NCBI GenBank assembly: GCA_011799875.1
Contig: CM022302.1
Span: 104,225,230-104,289,229 of the forward strand
Source of the DNA: Thinopyrum elongatum
Lineage: Eukaryota > Streptophyta > Magnoliopsida > Poales > Poaceae
Length of the DNA: 64,000 bases
Reading direction: 5' to 3'
Below the pieces are notes generated by a model, which saw nothing but the letters and a program-made list of their open reading frames with translations, was not told the DNA's origin and made no database searches. Numbering within the stretch: position 1 is the first letter of the stretch; each line of letters starts with the position of its first letter. Positions 22,635-34,748 of this stretch are shown here, piece by piece. Position numbers and translations under genes: made by a program.

Positions 22635-23850
22635 GGTCTATGAGTAGATGATATGCACGAGTAGAACACAAAGAGTTGTGGGCGGTGATAGTCATACTGC
22701 TTACCACCAATGTCTTATTTTGATTTGGCAGTATTGTGGGATGAAGCGGCCCGGACCAACCTTACATGTCCACGCACATGAGACCGGTTCCACCGACAGA
22801 CATGCAACTAGTTTTGCATAAAGGTGGCTGGCGGGTGTCTGTTTCTCCTACTTTAGTTGAATCGAATTTGACTACGACCGGTCCTTGAAGAAGGTTAGAA
22901 CAGCAAACTTGATGAATCACCGTTGTTGTTTTTGCGTAGATAAGAACGGTTCTTGCTAGAAGCCCGTAGCAGCCACGTAAAACTTGCAACAACAAAGTAG
23001 AGGACGTCTAACTTGTTTTTGCAGGGCATGTTGTGATGTGATATGGTCAAGATATGATGTGATATATGTTGATGTATGAGATGATCATGTTTTGTAATAT
23101 CGACAACCGGCAGGAGCCTTATTGTTGTCTCTTTATTGTATGAAGTGCAAGTGCCATGTAATTGCTTTACTTTATCGCTCTGCGTTAGCAATAGTTGTAG
23201 AAGCAATAGTTGGCAAGACGACCCCGACGCAACGATGGAGATCAAGGTGTCGAGCCGGTGACGATGGAGATCATGACAATGCTTTGGAGATGAAGATCAA
23301 AAGCACAAGATGATGATGGCCATATCATGTCACATATTTTGATTGCATGTGATGTTTATCCTTTATGCATCTTATTTTGCTTTGAACGGCGGTAGCATTA
23401 TAAGATGATCCCTTCACTAAATTTCAAGATAAAAGTGTTCTCCCCGAGTATGCACCATTGCCAAAGTTCGTCGTTTCAAAACACCTCGTGATGATCGGGT
23501 GTGATAGACTCTACGTTCACATACAACGGGTGTAAGACAGTTTTGCACATGCAGAATACTTGGGTTAAACTTGACGAGCCTAGCATGTACAGACATGGTC
23601 TCGGAACACTGGAGACCAAAAGGTCGAACGTGAGTCATATAGTAGATATGATCAACATAGAGATGTTCACCATTGATGACTACCCCATCTCACGTGATGA
23701 TCGGACATCGGTTAGTTGATTTGGATCACGTATCACTTAGATAACTTGAGGGATGTTTATTTAAGTGGGAGTTCATTAGTAATTTGATTAATTGAACTTA
23801 ATTTATCATGAACTTAGTGTTATAGTTTTGCATATCTATTTTGTAGATCA
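22635..23850 (+). other. Untranslated leader of the Angela element
   Basis: About 1.2 kb between PBS and gag ATG, the long leader typical of BARE-1/Angela. No internal coding frame is credible. It holds repeated GATGGAGATCA words near 23234 and 23263 and ends with TTTTGTAGATCA directly before the ATG. Confidence 0.7.
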
Positions 23851-24559
23851 ATGGCTCGAGCTATCGTTCCCCTGAATTTTAATGCGTTCCTAGAGAAAGC
23901 TAAGTTGAAAGATGATGGTAGCAACTACACGGACTGGGTCCGTAACTTGAGGATTATCCTCATTGCTGCACAGAAGAATTATGTCCTTGATGCCGCTAGG
24001 TGACAGGCCTGTTGCAAGAGCTGAAGCAGATGTTATGAACGTCTGGCAAGCTCGATCAGATGACTACTCGATAGTTAAGTGTGCCATGCTTTACGGCTTA
24101 GAACCGGGACTTCAAAGACGTTTTGAACGTCATGGAGCATATGAGATGTTCCAAGAGTTGAAGTTAATATTTCAAGCAAATGCCTGGGTTGAGAGATATG
24201 AAGTCTCCAACAAGTTCTATAGCTGCAAGATGGAGGAGAACAGTTCTGTCAGTGAACACATACTCAAAATGTCTGGGTATCACAACCACTTGACTCAGCT
24301 GGGAGTTGATCTTCCAGTTGATAGTGTTATTGATAGAGTTCTTCAATCCCTGCCACCAAGCTACAAAGGCTTCGTGATGAACTATAATATGCAAGGGATG
24401 AATAAAACGATTCCTGAGCTCTTCGCAATGCTTAAGGCCGCGGAGGTAGAAATCAAGAAGGAGCATCAAGTATTGATGGTTAACAAGACCACTAGTTTCA
24501 AGAAAAAGGGCAAGGGAAAGAAAGGGAATTTCAAGAAGAATGGCAAGCAAGTTGCCACT
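23851..24559 (+). pseudogene. Angela gag (capsid part), frameshifted
   Basis: ATG at 23851 starts MARAIVPLNFNAFLEKAKLK, the BARE/Angela Gag N-terminus. At about 23995 a small deletion shifts the frame and gives a stop at 24001. The capsid continues in the next frame (DDYSIVKCAMLYGLEPGLQR, MSGYHNHLTQLGV, YNMQGMNKTIPELF) to the gypsy insertion at 24560. It resumes after 34748 with PGKKPKAGPKPETECFYC, the CX2CX4HX4C zinc knuckle. Confidence 0.9.
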
Positions 24560-26077
24560 TGATACGTCCATTTTGCATCATGTTTTTCTACTGTTATTTA
24601 TGATGTTTTTACGCATAATAATGCTTTTTGGAGTAATTCTAATGCCTTTTCTCTCATAATATGCAAGGTACACACAAAGAGGGAGAATTCCGGCAGCTGG
24701 AAATCTGGACCTGAAAAAGCTATGTCAGGCTACCTATTCTGCACAACTCCAAATGAGCTGAAACTTTACGGGGATTTTTTATGGAATAAATGAGAAATAT
24801 TGGAGCCAATAAGTACCAGAGGGGGCCCACCAGGTGGGCACAACCCACCTGGGCGCGCCAGGGAGCCCAGGCGTGCCCTGGTGGGTTGTGCTCCCCTCGG
24901 CCCACCTCCGGTGCCCATCTTCTGGTATATAAGTCATTTTGACCTAGAAAAAATAAGGAGAGGACTTTTGGGACGGAGCGCCGCCGTCTCGAGGCGAACT
25001 TGGGCAGGAGCACTTTTGCCCTCCGGCGGAGCGATTCCGCCGGGGGAACTTCCCTCCCAGAGGGGGAAATCATCGTCATCATCATCACCAACAACTCTCC
25101 CATCTTGGGGAGGGCAATCTCCATCAACATCTTCAACAGCACCATCTCCTCTCAAACCCTAGTTCATCACTTGTGTTCAATCTTTGTACCAGAACTATAG
25201 ATTGGTGCTTGTGGGTGACTAGTAGTGTTGATTACATCTTGTAGTTGATTACTATATGGTTTATTTGGTGGAAAATTATATGTTCAGATCCAATATGCTA
25301 TTTAATACCCCTTTGATCTTGAGCATGATTATCATTTGTGAGTAGTTACTTTTGTTCTTGAGGTCACGGGAGAAATCATGTTGCAAGTAATCATGTGAAC
25401 TTGATATGTGTTCAATATTTTGATAGTATGTGTGTTGTGATTCCCTTAGTGATGTCATGTGAACGTCGACTACATGACACTTCACCATATTTGGGCCTAA
25501 GGGAATGCATTGTGGAGTAGTTATTAGATGATGGGTTGCGAGAGTGACAAAAGCTTAAACCCTAGTTTATGCGCTATTCCGTAAGGGGCCGATTAGATCC
25601 AAAAGTTTAATGCTATGGTTAGAATTTATTCTTAATACTTTTCTCGTAGTTGCGGATGCTTGCGAGGGGGTTAATCATAAGTAGGAGGTTTATTCAAGTA
25701 AGAACAGCACCTAAGCACCGGTCCACCCACATATCAAATTATCAAAGTAGCGAACATGAATCAAACCAACATGATGAAAGTGACTAGATGAAATTCCCGT
25801 GTACCCTCAAGAACGCTTTGCTTATTATAAGAGACCGTTTTGGCCTATCCTCTGCCTCAAAAGGATTGGGCTACCTTGCTGCACTTTTGTTACTACTATT
25901 GTTACTTGCTCGTTACAAATTATCTGGCTATCAAACTACTCTGCTACTTACAATTTCAGTACTTGCAGACATTACCTTGCTGAAAACCGCTTGTCATTTC
26001 CTTCTGCTCCTCGTTGGGTTCGACACTCTTACTTATCGAAAAGGCTACAATTGATCCCATATACTTGTGGGTCATCA
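24560..26077 (+). repeat. 5' LTR of the gypsy element
   Basis: 1518 bp. TATATAAG at 24926-24933 is the likely promoter. Just upstream, a GC-rich stretch (24830-24900) folds into a perfect 9-bp hairpin, CCAGGTGGG-CACAA-CCCACCTGG is split here as its two arms and loop, followed by a second inverted pair around GGGCGCGCC. Confidence 0.95.
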
Positions 26078-26088
26078 AGGCTATTTTA

Positions 26089-26106
26089 TGGCGCCGTTGC
26101 CGGGGA
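26089..26106 (+). promoter_or_regulatory. Primer-binding site, tRNA-Asp type
   Basis: TGGCGCCGTTGCCGGGGA starts 11 bases after the LTR. This PBS is known from Athila-clade gypsy elements and is attributed to tRNA-Asp. It is intact. Confidence 0.8.
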
Positions 26107-26183
26107 GTGAAGCGCTTTTGGTAAGTGGAAATTGGTAAGGAAAAATTATTACTACGTGCTGAAATTTATTGTCACTTGTTACT

Positions 26184-29100
26184 ATGGAAAACAATCCTTT
26201 GAGGGGTTTGTTCGGGGTATCTTCACCTCGACCGGAACCACAATTAGTTACCCCTCAACCTACTGCACCTACTGAAAATATTGAATATGAAATTCCTTCG
26301 GGTATGATAGAACAACTGCTAGCTAATCCTTATGCAGGAGATGGAACCGAACATCCTGATATGCACTTGATATATGTGGAAGAAATTTGTGAATTGTTTA
26401 AGCTTGCAGGTTTACCCGGGGATGAAGTTAAGAAGAAGGTTTTCCCTTTATCTTTGAAGTAAAATGCATTGGCATGGTATAGGCTATGCGATGATATTGG
26501 ATCTTGGAATTGGAATTGATTGAAATTGGAGTTTCACCAAAAAATTTATCCTATGCATCTAGTTCATCGTGACCGGAATTACATATATAATTTTTGGCCT
26601 CGTGAAGGAGAAAGTATCACTCTAGCTTGGGGGAGGCTTAAGTCAATGTTATATTCATGCCCCAATCATGAGCTCTCAAGAGAAATTATTATTCAGAGTT
26701 TTTATGCTCGGCTTTCTCGTGATGATCAATCCATGCTTGATACTTCTTGTACTGGTTCCTTTATGAAGAAGACCATCGAATTCCGGTGGGATCTTTTGGA
26801 AAGAATTAAACGCAACTCTGAAGATTGGAAACTCGACGAAGGTAAAGAGTCAGGTATTAAGCTTAAGTATGATTGTGTTAAATCTTTTATGAATACCGAT
26901 GCTTTTCAAAAGTTTAGCACTAAATATGGACTTGACTCTGAGATAGTAGCCTCCTTTTATGAATCATTTGCTACTCATGTTGATCTCCCCAAGGAGAAGT
27001 GGTTTAAATATCACCCACCTATTAAAAAGGAAAGTAAAGAACCGGTACCAGCTAAAGAGGAAACTATTATTTATAATGTTGATCCAGTTGTTCCTACTGC
27101 TTATATTGAGAAACCACCTTTCCCTGTTAGGATAAAGGAACATGCTAAAGTTTCAACTGTGGTCAACAAAAGTTATATTAGAACACCTAAACCTGATGAA
27201 CAAATCAAAGTAGAACCTAGTGTTGCTATGGTTAAGGATCTCCTGGAAGAAAACATAGATGGGCATGTTATTTACTTCTGTAATGAAGCTACTAGAATTG
27301 TCAAACCTGATATGTTAGATATTCGTAGACCCATTGTTGGCATGCCCGTTGTCTCAGTTAAAATAGGAGATCACTGTTATCATGGTTTATGCGACATAGG
27401 TGCTAGCGTGAGTGCTATTCCCTTTACCTTATATCAAGAAATTATGAATGACATAGCACCCGCTGAGATAGAAGACATAGATGTTACTATTAAACTTGCT
27501 AATAGAGACACCATATCACCAATTGGGATTGTTAGAGATGTTGAAGTCTTGTGTGGGAAAATAAAATACCCTACTGATTTTCTTGTTCTTGGTTCCCCAC
27601 AAGATGATTTTTGTCCCATTATCTTTGGTAGACCTTTCTTGAATACCGTTAATGCTAAAATAGATTGTAAGAAACAAACTGTCGGTGTCAGTTTTGGTGA
27701 TGAGTCTCATGAGTTTAACTTTTCCAAGTTTAGTAGAAAACCTCATAAAAAAGAATTGCCTAGTAAGGATGAAATAATTGGTCTTGCTTCTATTGCTGTG
27801 CCTCCTACTGATCCTTTAGAACAATATCTGCTAGACCATGAAAATGATTTACATATGCATGAAAGAAATGAAATAGATAAGATTTTCTTTGAACAACATC
27901 CTCTGCTTAAACACAATTTGCCTATTGAAACTCTAGGAGGTCCTCCTCCACCTAAAGGTGATCCTGTGTTTGAATTAAAACAATTGCCAGACACTTCGAA
28001 ATATCCTTATCTTGATGAGAAAAAGATATATCCTGTTATTATTAGTGCTAACCTTTCAGAACATGAAGAAGAAAGACTATTGAAAGTTCTAAGGAAGCAC
28101 CAAGCTGCTATTGGATATACTATTGATGATCTTAAGGGCATTAGTCCCACTCTATGTCAGCACAAAATTAATATGGAACCTGATGCTAAACCCGTTGTTG
28201 ATCACCAACGTCGGTTAAATCCGAAGATGAAAGAAGTGGTAAGAACGGAAATATTAAAACTTCTGGAAGCAGGTATAATCTATCCTATAGCTGATAGTAG
28301 GTGGGTAAGTCCTGTTCATTGTGTCCCTAAGAAGGGAGGAATTACTGTTGTTCCTAATGATAAAAATGAACTCATCCCACAAAGAATTGTTACAGGCTAT
28401 AGAATGGTAATTGATTTTAGAAAATTAAACAAAGCAACTAGAAAAGATCATTACCCCTTGCCTTTTATTGATCAAATGCTAGAAAGATTATCAAAGCACA
28501 CACATTTTTGTTTCCTTGATGGATATTCTGGTTTTTCACAAATACCTGTTTCTCAACCTGATCAAGAAAAGACCACTTTCACTTGTCCCTTTGGAACTTA
28601 TGCTTATAGACGTATGCCTTTTGGTTTATGCAATGCATCTGCTACCTTTCAAAGATGTATGACTGCTATATTCTCTGACTTTTGTGAAAAGATTGTTGAG
28701 GTTTTCATGGATGACTTTTCTGTTTATGGGAAGTCTTTTGATGATTGTTTAAGCAATCTTGATCGAGTTTTGCAGAGATGTGAGCAAACAAATCTTGTCT
28801 TGAATTGGGAGAAGTGCCACTTTATGGTTAATGAAGGTATTGTTTTGGGCCATAAAATTTCTGAAAGAGGTATTGAGGTGGACAAAGCTAAGGTTGATGC
28901 AATTGAGAAAATGCCATGTCCTAAAGATATCAAAGGTATTCGTAGTTTCCTTGGTCATGCTGGTTTCTATAGGAGATTTATCAAAGACTTTTCTAAAATT
29001 TCTAGGCCTCTTACAAATCTTTTGCAAAAGGACACTCCTTTCGTTTTTGATGATGATTATTTAGAAGCCTTCGAAACACTCAAGAAAGCCTTAATTACTG

Positions 29101-30908
29101 CACCTATTGTTCAACCACCTGATTGGAATTTGCCTTTTGAAATTATGTGTGATGCTAGTGATTATGCTGTTGGTGCTGTTCTAGGACAAATAGTTGATAA
29201 GAAACTAAATGTTATCCATTATGCTAGTAAAACTCTAGACAGTGCCCAACGAAATTATGCTACTACTGAAAAAGAATTCTTAGCATTTGTGTTTGCTTGT
29301 GATAAATTTAGATCCTACATTGTTGATTCTAAAGTGACTGTTCACACCGATGTTGCTATAAAATATCTTATGGAAAAGAAAGATGCTAAACCTAGACTCA
29401 TTAGGTGGGTTCCCTTGCTACAAGAATTTGACTTGCATATTACTGATAGAAAAGGAGCAGAGAATCCCGTAGCTGATAACTTGTCTAGGCTTGAAAATGT
29501 CCTTGATGGCCCACTACCTATTGATGATAGCTTTCCTGATGAGCAGTTAGCTGCAATAAATGTTTCTAATAACACTCCTTGGTATGCTGATTATTCTAAT
29601 TACATTGTTGCTAAATATTTACCACCTAGCTTTACATACCAACAAAAGAAAAAAATCTTCTATGATTTAAGACATTACTTCTGGGATGACCCACATCTTT
29701 ATAAAGAAGGAGTAGATGGTATTATTAGACGTTGTGTACCTGAGCATGAACAGGGACAAATCCTACGGAAATGTCACTCCGAAGCTTATGGAGGACATTA
29801 TGCGGGAGACAGAACTGCTCATAAGGTATTGCAATCTGGTTTTTATTGGACTACTCTCTTCAAGGATGCTCGTAAGTTCGTCTTATCTTGTGATGAATGT
29901 CAAAGAATAGGTAATATCGGTAAGCGTCAAGAAATGCCTATGAATTATTCTCTTGCTGTTGAAACATTTGATGTTTGGGGATTTGATTTCATGGGACCTT
30001 TTCCTTCCTCTAATGGGTATACTCATATTTTGGTTGCTGTTGATTATGTTACTAAGTGGGTAGAAGCTATTCCAACCAGTAGTGCTGATCACAACACCTC
30101 TATTAAAATGCTTAAGGAAGTTATTTTCCCAAGGTTTGGAGTCCCTAGATATTTAATGACTGATGGTGGTTCACACTTTATTCATGGTGCTTTCCGTAAA
30201 CTGCTTGCCAAGTATGATGTTAACCATAGAATTGCATCACCCTATCATCCTCAGTCTAGTGGTCAAGTTGAACTTAGCAATAGAGAAATAAAATTAATTT
30301 TGCAAAAGACTGTCAATAGGTCCCGGAAGAATTGGTCTAAGAAATTAGATGATGCACTTTGGGCTTATAGAACAACATATAAAAATCCTATGGGTATGTC
30401 TCCTTATAAAATGGTTTATGGAAAAGGTTGTCATTTGCCTCTTGAGTTAGAACATAAAGCATATTGGGCAATTAAAGAACTCAACTATGATTTCAAACTT
30501 GCCGGTGAAAAGAGGTTATTTGATATTAGCTCATTAGATGAATGGAGAACCCAAGCTTATGAAAATGCCAAGTTATTTAAAGAAAAAGTTAAAAGATGGC
30601 ATGATAAAAGAATCCAAAAGCGTGAGTTCAAAGTTGGAGAATATGTTCTTTTGTACAACTCTCGTTTCAGATTCTTTGCAGGAAAACTCCTCTCCAAATG
30701 GGAAGGACCCTATGTTACCGAGGAGGTTTATCCGTCTGGAGCTATCAAAATAAATAATGCCGAAGGTACTAACCCGAAGGTTGTTAATGGGCAACGAATA
30801 AAACATTATATCTCAGGTATGCCCATTAATGTTGAAAGTAATATTATCCAAACTATGACACCGGAAGAACACATAAAAGAGTCCTTCCGGAACACTCCAG
30901 AATCATGA
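26184..30908 (+). pseudogene. Gypsy Gag-Pol polyprotein with two in-frame stops in gag
   Basis: Starts at ATG 26184 (MENNPLRGLFGV). TAA at 26460 and TGA at 26517 interrupt gag without changing the frame; from 26520 to 30908, 1462 codons are open. Gag retrotrans region: residues 1-130 of that stretch. Aspartic protease around CDIGASVSAI (D292). Reverse transcriptase with FMDD at about 729. RNase H around FEIMCDASDYAVGAVLG. Integrase with HHCC zinc finger (HYAGDRTAH to CDECQ) and catalytic D1156, D1215 and E1251, with 35 residues between the last two. The protease has DIG in place of DTG/DSG. The rest is fully open, so loss is recent or the element is mobilised in trans. Confidence 0.93.
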
Positions 30909-31231
30909 AAAAGAGGAGGTACGTGATACGGTAAGTAAACGGACTCCGAAAAATCCGCAAAAATATTTTTTGTCAGTTTTGGAATATTTAGAAAATTAGG
31001 AAAATAAGAAGCAACCAGGAAGGCACCCCTGGTGGGCACAAGACACCAGGGCGCGCCTGGCGCCCTGGTGGGTTGTGCCCACCTCGGGTACCTTCCGGAC
31101 TCCGTTTTTCTTCTGTTTGCTTGTTTCCCAAGATAAAAAATCTTTATATACCCCCCGAACCTATTGACCTCCGTATCGCGAAGAAATCTTCTGCTTTCTC
31201 TTCTTGCTATTTTCCTGACAGATATGAAAAT

Positions 31232-31654
31232 ATGTCGTCCCAAGACTCGGAGGGTGAGAGCTATGTTGCTGATTATATAGCAAACCCTAAGGTTTATGGG
31301 GATGTGGAGCACAATGGCTGGACTACGGAGGAAGAAGAAGACTATGATCCTAAAAGGAAGGAGGAGACGAGCTCAGAAGAAGATGAAGCCCCATTGCCTC
31401 AACCTGCGGACATGCATATTGAATTTAAGAAGTCGAGTCTCCCCAACAAAGCAAAGAAGCCTAAGATTCAGTTTATTCCCTTTCGTCTCTTGCAGGAAAA
31501 TAAGCAAGATTTATGCAAAAAGGTATTGGAGCTTGAGCAGGAGATCGGTGAATTGAAGGATGAGAATTCCATCCTCAAGCGTAAGCTAAGGAGGAAAGAC
31601 AATCCTTCTACTTCATCACCACCACCTCCTTCTTCATCACCAAAAGAAAATTGA
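31232..31654 (+). CDS. Additional ORF in env position of the gypsy element
   Basis: Encodes about 140 residues starting MSSQDSEGESYVADYIANPK. The frame is open further upstream to 31073, but TTTTCCTGACAG (to 31220) just before this ATG looks like a splice acceptor, suggesting expression from a spliced RNA as for env-position ORFs of Athila elements. The N-terminal half is acidic. Residues about 85-120 (KKVLELEQEIGELKDEN) form a short coiled coil, and the C-terminus is a Ser/Pro run. No signal peptide or membrane segment is seen, so it is not an envelope-like protein. Function unknown. Confidence 0.55.
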   Translation: MSSQDSEGESYVADYIANPKVYGDVEHNGWTTEEEEDYDPKRKEETSSEEDEAPLPQPADMHIEFKKSSLPNKAKKPKIQFIPFRLLQENKQDLCKKVLELEQEIGELKDENSILKRKLRRKDNPSTSSPPPPSSSPKEN

Positions 31655-32086
31655 GTATCGGGTATGGGCACTCCCCTTGGCTTCCGCCAAGCTTGGGGGA
31701 GGTGCCTCGGTATCGTATCACCCCCACTATCTTTTGCCTTTACTTTTCTTAGTTCGATCCATGGTTATCTTTTGCTTTAGATGAATAAAAGTTTAGTTCG
31801 ATCCTTTCTTTTTGAGAGCTTGCTTAGTAATCCATCCTTGTAATTGTGTGCGAGATATATAATAAAGTTTAGCTTGAGTTTTTGCTTTCTTTACTTTCAT
31901 GTTTCAATAAAGAGAAAGGAAATAAATAAAAAGATCATATGCTAATCCTATGGTAGGTGATAACACCACATAAGGAAAAGTATAAGTAGAAAATTTTATT
32001 AGAGATTGACAAACATAGCATTAGTCAATGATGCAACTCATGAAAGAATTAATAAGGAAAGAGAAGATTCACATATAAATACACTA

Positions 32087-32380
32087 TCATGGAATTTTTT
32101 TGTGATTGTGAGCCCCCATCAAAATATTATATGCCAAAATTATGGACGTTGGACAAGGAAGACAACTTAATGATTTATGTTTGTTCATATTCACATAGAA
32201 GTTATATTGCCATAGATCCTTCAACATGTGGTGCTTGCCCCCATCTTTGCTAGCCAAAAATTCCGCACTAAGTAGAGATACTACTTGTGCATCCAAAAAA
32301 CCCTTAAACCCAAATCTTATTTTTGAGAGTCCACCATATCTACCTATGGATTGAGTAAGATCCTTCAAGTAAGTTGTCAT
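32087..32380 (-). CDS. Antisense ORF 1 between pol and 3' LTR
   Basis: 98-codon open frame opposite to the element (MTTYLKDLTQSIGRYGGLSK). Amino-acid make-up is protein-like, without low complexity. Additional sense and antisense ORFs are known in plant LTR retrotransposons. Whether this one is translated cannot be told from one copy. Confidence 0.35.
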   Translation of the reverse strand: MTTYLKDLTQSIGRYGGLSKIRFGFKGFLDAQVVSLLSAEFLASKDGGKHHMLKDLWQYNFYVNMNKHKSLSCLPCPTSIILAYNILMGAHNHKKIP

Positions 32381-32422
32381 CGGTGCAATAAGGCAATAAA
32401 AATTGCTTCTAAAAGTGTGAGA

Positions 32423-32641
32423 TCATTTAGTGTAAGAGAAAATTGAGCGTTGTACAAACTTGTGATGGTGAAGAATAAAAGCGACAAACTGCATAATAAA
32501 GGTTGCCATCACAAGGGGCAACATAACGTGACGTTCTTTTGCATTAAGGGGTTGAGCATACAAACAAATAAGCGCATGGCAACCTCTGCTTCCCTCTGCG
32601 AAGGGCCTATCTTTTACTTCTATGTATTTACTTTTATGCAA
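32423..32641 (-). CDS. Antisense ORF 2, with a hydrophobic segment
   Basis: 72 codons, read before antisense ORF 1 on the same strand. It carries a hydrophobic stretch, MLPLVMATFIMQFVAFIL, long enough to span a membrane. The two ORFs lie 42 bp apart. Real coding status is uncertain. Confidence 0.3.
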   Translation of the reverse strand: MHKSKYIEVKDRPFAEGSRGCHALICLYAQPLNAKERHVMLPLVMATFIMQFVAFILHHHKFVQRSIFSYTK

Positions 32642-33230
32642 GAGTCAAAGTTCTTCTCTCTTTTCCTTTTATTTTTCTCCTTTGGCAAGGATCATGTGGT
32701 GAGGAAAGATCTAGGCACATATGTCCAGTTGAATATGGGCAGCATGAGTTATTATTGTTAACATCACCCTTGAGGTGAATACGTTGGGAGGCGAAACTAT
32801 AAGCCCCTATCTTTCTATGTGTCCGGTTGAAACGTTTTGCTCATGTGTATGCGGTGAGTGTTAGCAATCATAGAAGACTATATGATGGTTGAGTATGTGG
32901 ACTTGCCTAAAGGCTCTGATACGTGACCCTTCCTGAAAAGATGATGAATTGTAGTTGCAAAGTTGACTGAGAACATAGTTTGTTGGTTTCTAATAGAATT
33001 TATGTTTTATACTTCAATTGTGTGATGAACTGCCACTTATTCATGAGAAGTCTATGATAAAAGTTCTATGGTAAAAGTCTTATGTTTAATTTTTTTGCTG
33101 TTATAATAATCTACATGATGCTTCTATGTCCGTATTTTATTTTATCGACACCTCTCTCTCTAAGCATGTGGACATGTTTTTCGATTTCGGTTTTCGCTTG
33201 AGGACAAGCTAGGTCTAAGCTTGGGGGAGT

Positions 33231-34748
33231 TGATACGTCCATTTTGCATCATGTTTTCTTGCTGTTATGTATGATGTTTTTATGCATAATAATGCTTTTT
33301 GGAGTAATTATAATGCCTTTTCTCTCATAATTTGCAAGGTACACACAAAGAGGAAGAATTCTGGCAGCTGGAAATCTGGACCTGAAAAGGCTACGTCAGG
33401 CTACCTATTCTGCACAACTCCAAACAAGCTGAAACTTTGCGGAGATTTTTTATGAAATATTTGAAGAATATTGGAGCAAATAAGTACCAGAGGGGGCCCA
33501 CCAGGTGGGCACAACCCACCTGGGCGCGCCAGGGAGCCCAGGCACGCCCTGGTGGGTTGTGCTCCCCTCGGCCCACCTCCAGTGCCCATCTTCTGGTATA
33601 TAAGTCATTTTGACCTAGAAAAAATAAGGAGAGGACTTTCGGGACGGAGCGCCGCCGTCTCGAGGCGGAACTTGGGCAGGAGCACTTTTGCCCTCCGGCG
33701 GAGCGATTCCGCCGGGGGAACTTCCCTCCCGGAGGGGGAAATCATCGTCATCATCATCACCAACAACTCTCCCATCTTGGGGAGGGAATCTCCATCAACA
33801 TCTTCAACAGCACCATCTCCTCTTAAACCCTAGTTCATCTCTTGTGTTCAATCTTTGTACTGGAACTATAGATTGGTGCTTGTGGGTAACTAGTAGTGTT
33901 GATTACATCTTGTAGTTGATTACTATATGGTTTATTTGGTGGAAGATTATATGTTCAGATCCAATATGCTATTTAATACCCCTCTGATCTTGAGCATGAT
34001 TATTATTTGTGAGTAGTTACTTTTGTTCTTGAGGTCACGGGAGAAATCATGTTGCAAGTAATCATGTGAACTTGATATGTGTTCGATATTTTGATAGTAT
34101 GTGTGTTGTGATTCCCTTAGTGGTGTCATGTGAATGTCGACTATATGATACTTCACCATATTTGGGCCTAAGGGAATGCATTGTGGAGTAGTTATTAGAT
34201 GATGGGTTGCGAGAGTGACAGAAGCTTAAACCCTAGTTTATGCGCTATTCCGTAAGGGGCCGATTGGATCCAAAAGTTTAATGCTATGGTTAGAATTTAT
34301 TCTTAATACTTTTCTCGTAGTTGCGGATGCTTGCGAGGGGGTTAATCATAAGTAGGAGGTTTATTCAAGTAAGAACATCACCTAAGCACCGGTCCACCCA
34401 CATATCAAATTATCAAAGTAGCGAACACGAATCAAACCAACATGATGAAAGTGACTAGATGAAATTCCCGTGTACCCTCAAGAACGCTTTGCTTATTATA
34501 AGAGACCGTTTTGGCCTGTCCTTTGCCTCAAAAGGATTGGGCTACCTTGCTGCACTTTTGTTACTACTATTGTTACTTGCTCGTTACAAATTATCTGGCT
34601 ATCAAACTACTCTGCTACTTACAATTTCAGTACTTGCAGACATTACCTTGCTGAAAACCGCTTGTCATTTCCTTCTGCTCCTCGTTGGGTTCGACACTCT
34701 TAATTATCAAAAAGGCTACAATTGATCCCATATACTTGTGGGTCATCA
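33231..34748 (+). repeat. 3' LTR of the gypsy element
   Basis: 1518 bp, the same length as the 5' LTR. It is preceded by the polypurine tract AAGCTTGGGGGAGT (33217-33230). TATATAAG lies at 33597-33604. It ends at 34748, immediately before CCACT and the resumed Angela nucleocapsid frame. Confidence 0.95.

Larger units (their letters stand above)
24560..34748 (+). mobile_element. Complete Athila-clade gypsy retrotransposon, 10189 bp
   Basis: Nested in Angela gag with a perfect 5-bp duplication, CCACT (24555-24559 and 34749-34753). Two LTRs of exactly 1518 bp start TGATACGTCCATTTTGCATC and end GGGTCATCA. PBS, one Gag-Pol frame in the order PR-RT-RNaseH-IN (gypsy order), an additional downstream ORF in the env position, a long non-coding region and a polypurine tract follow in order. 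Only two in-frame stops in gag spoil the coding region. LTRs differ at roughly a few tens of positions by eye. Confidence 0.95.

Noticed and set aside
25788..26110. Leu-rich open frames at the end of the gypsy 5' LTR (again at 34459-34725)
   Set aside because: Inside the LTR and out of register with gag; hydrophobicity comes from T-rich sequence.
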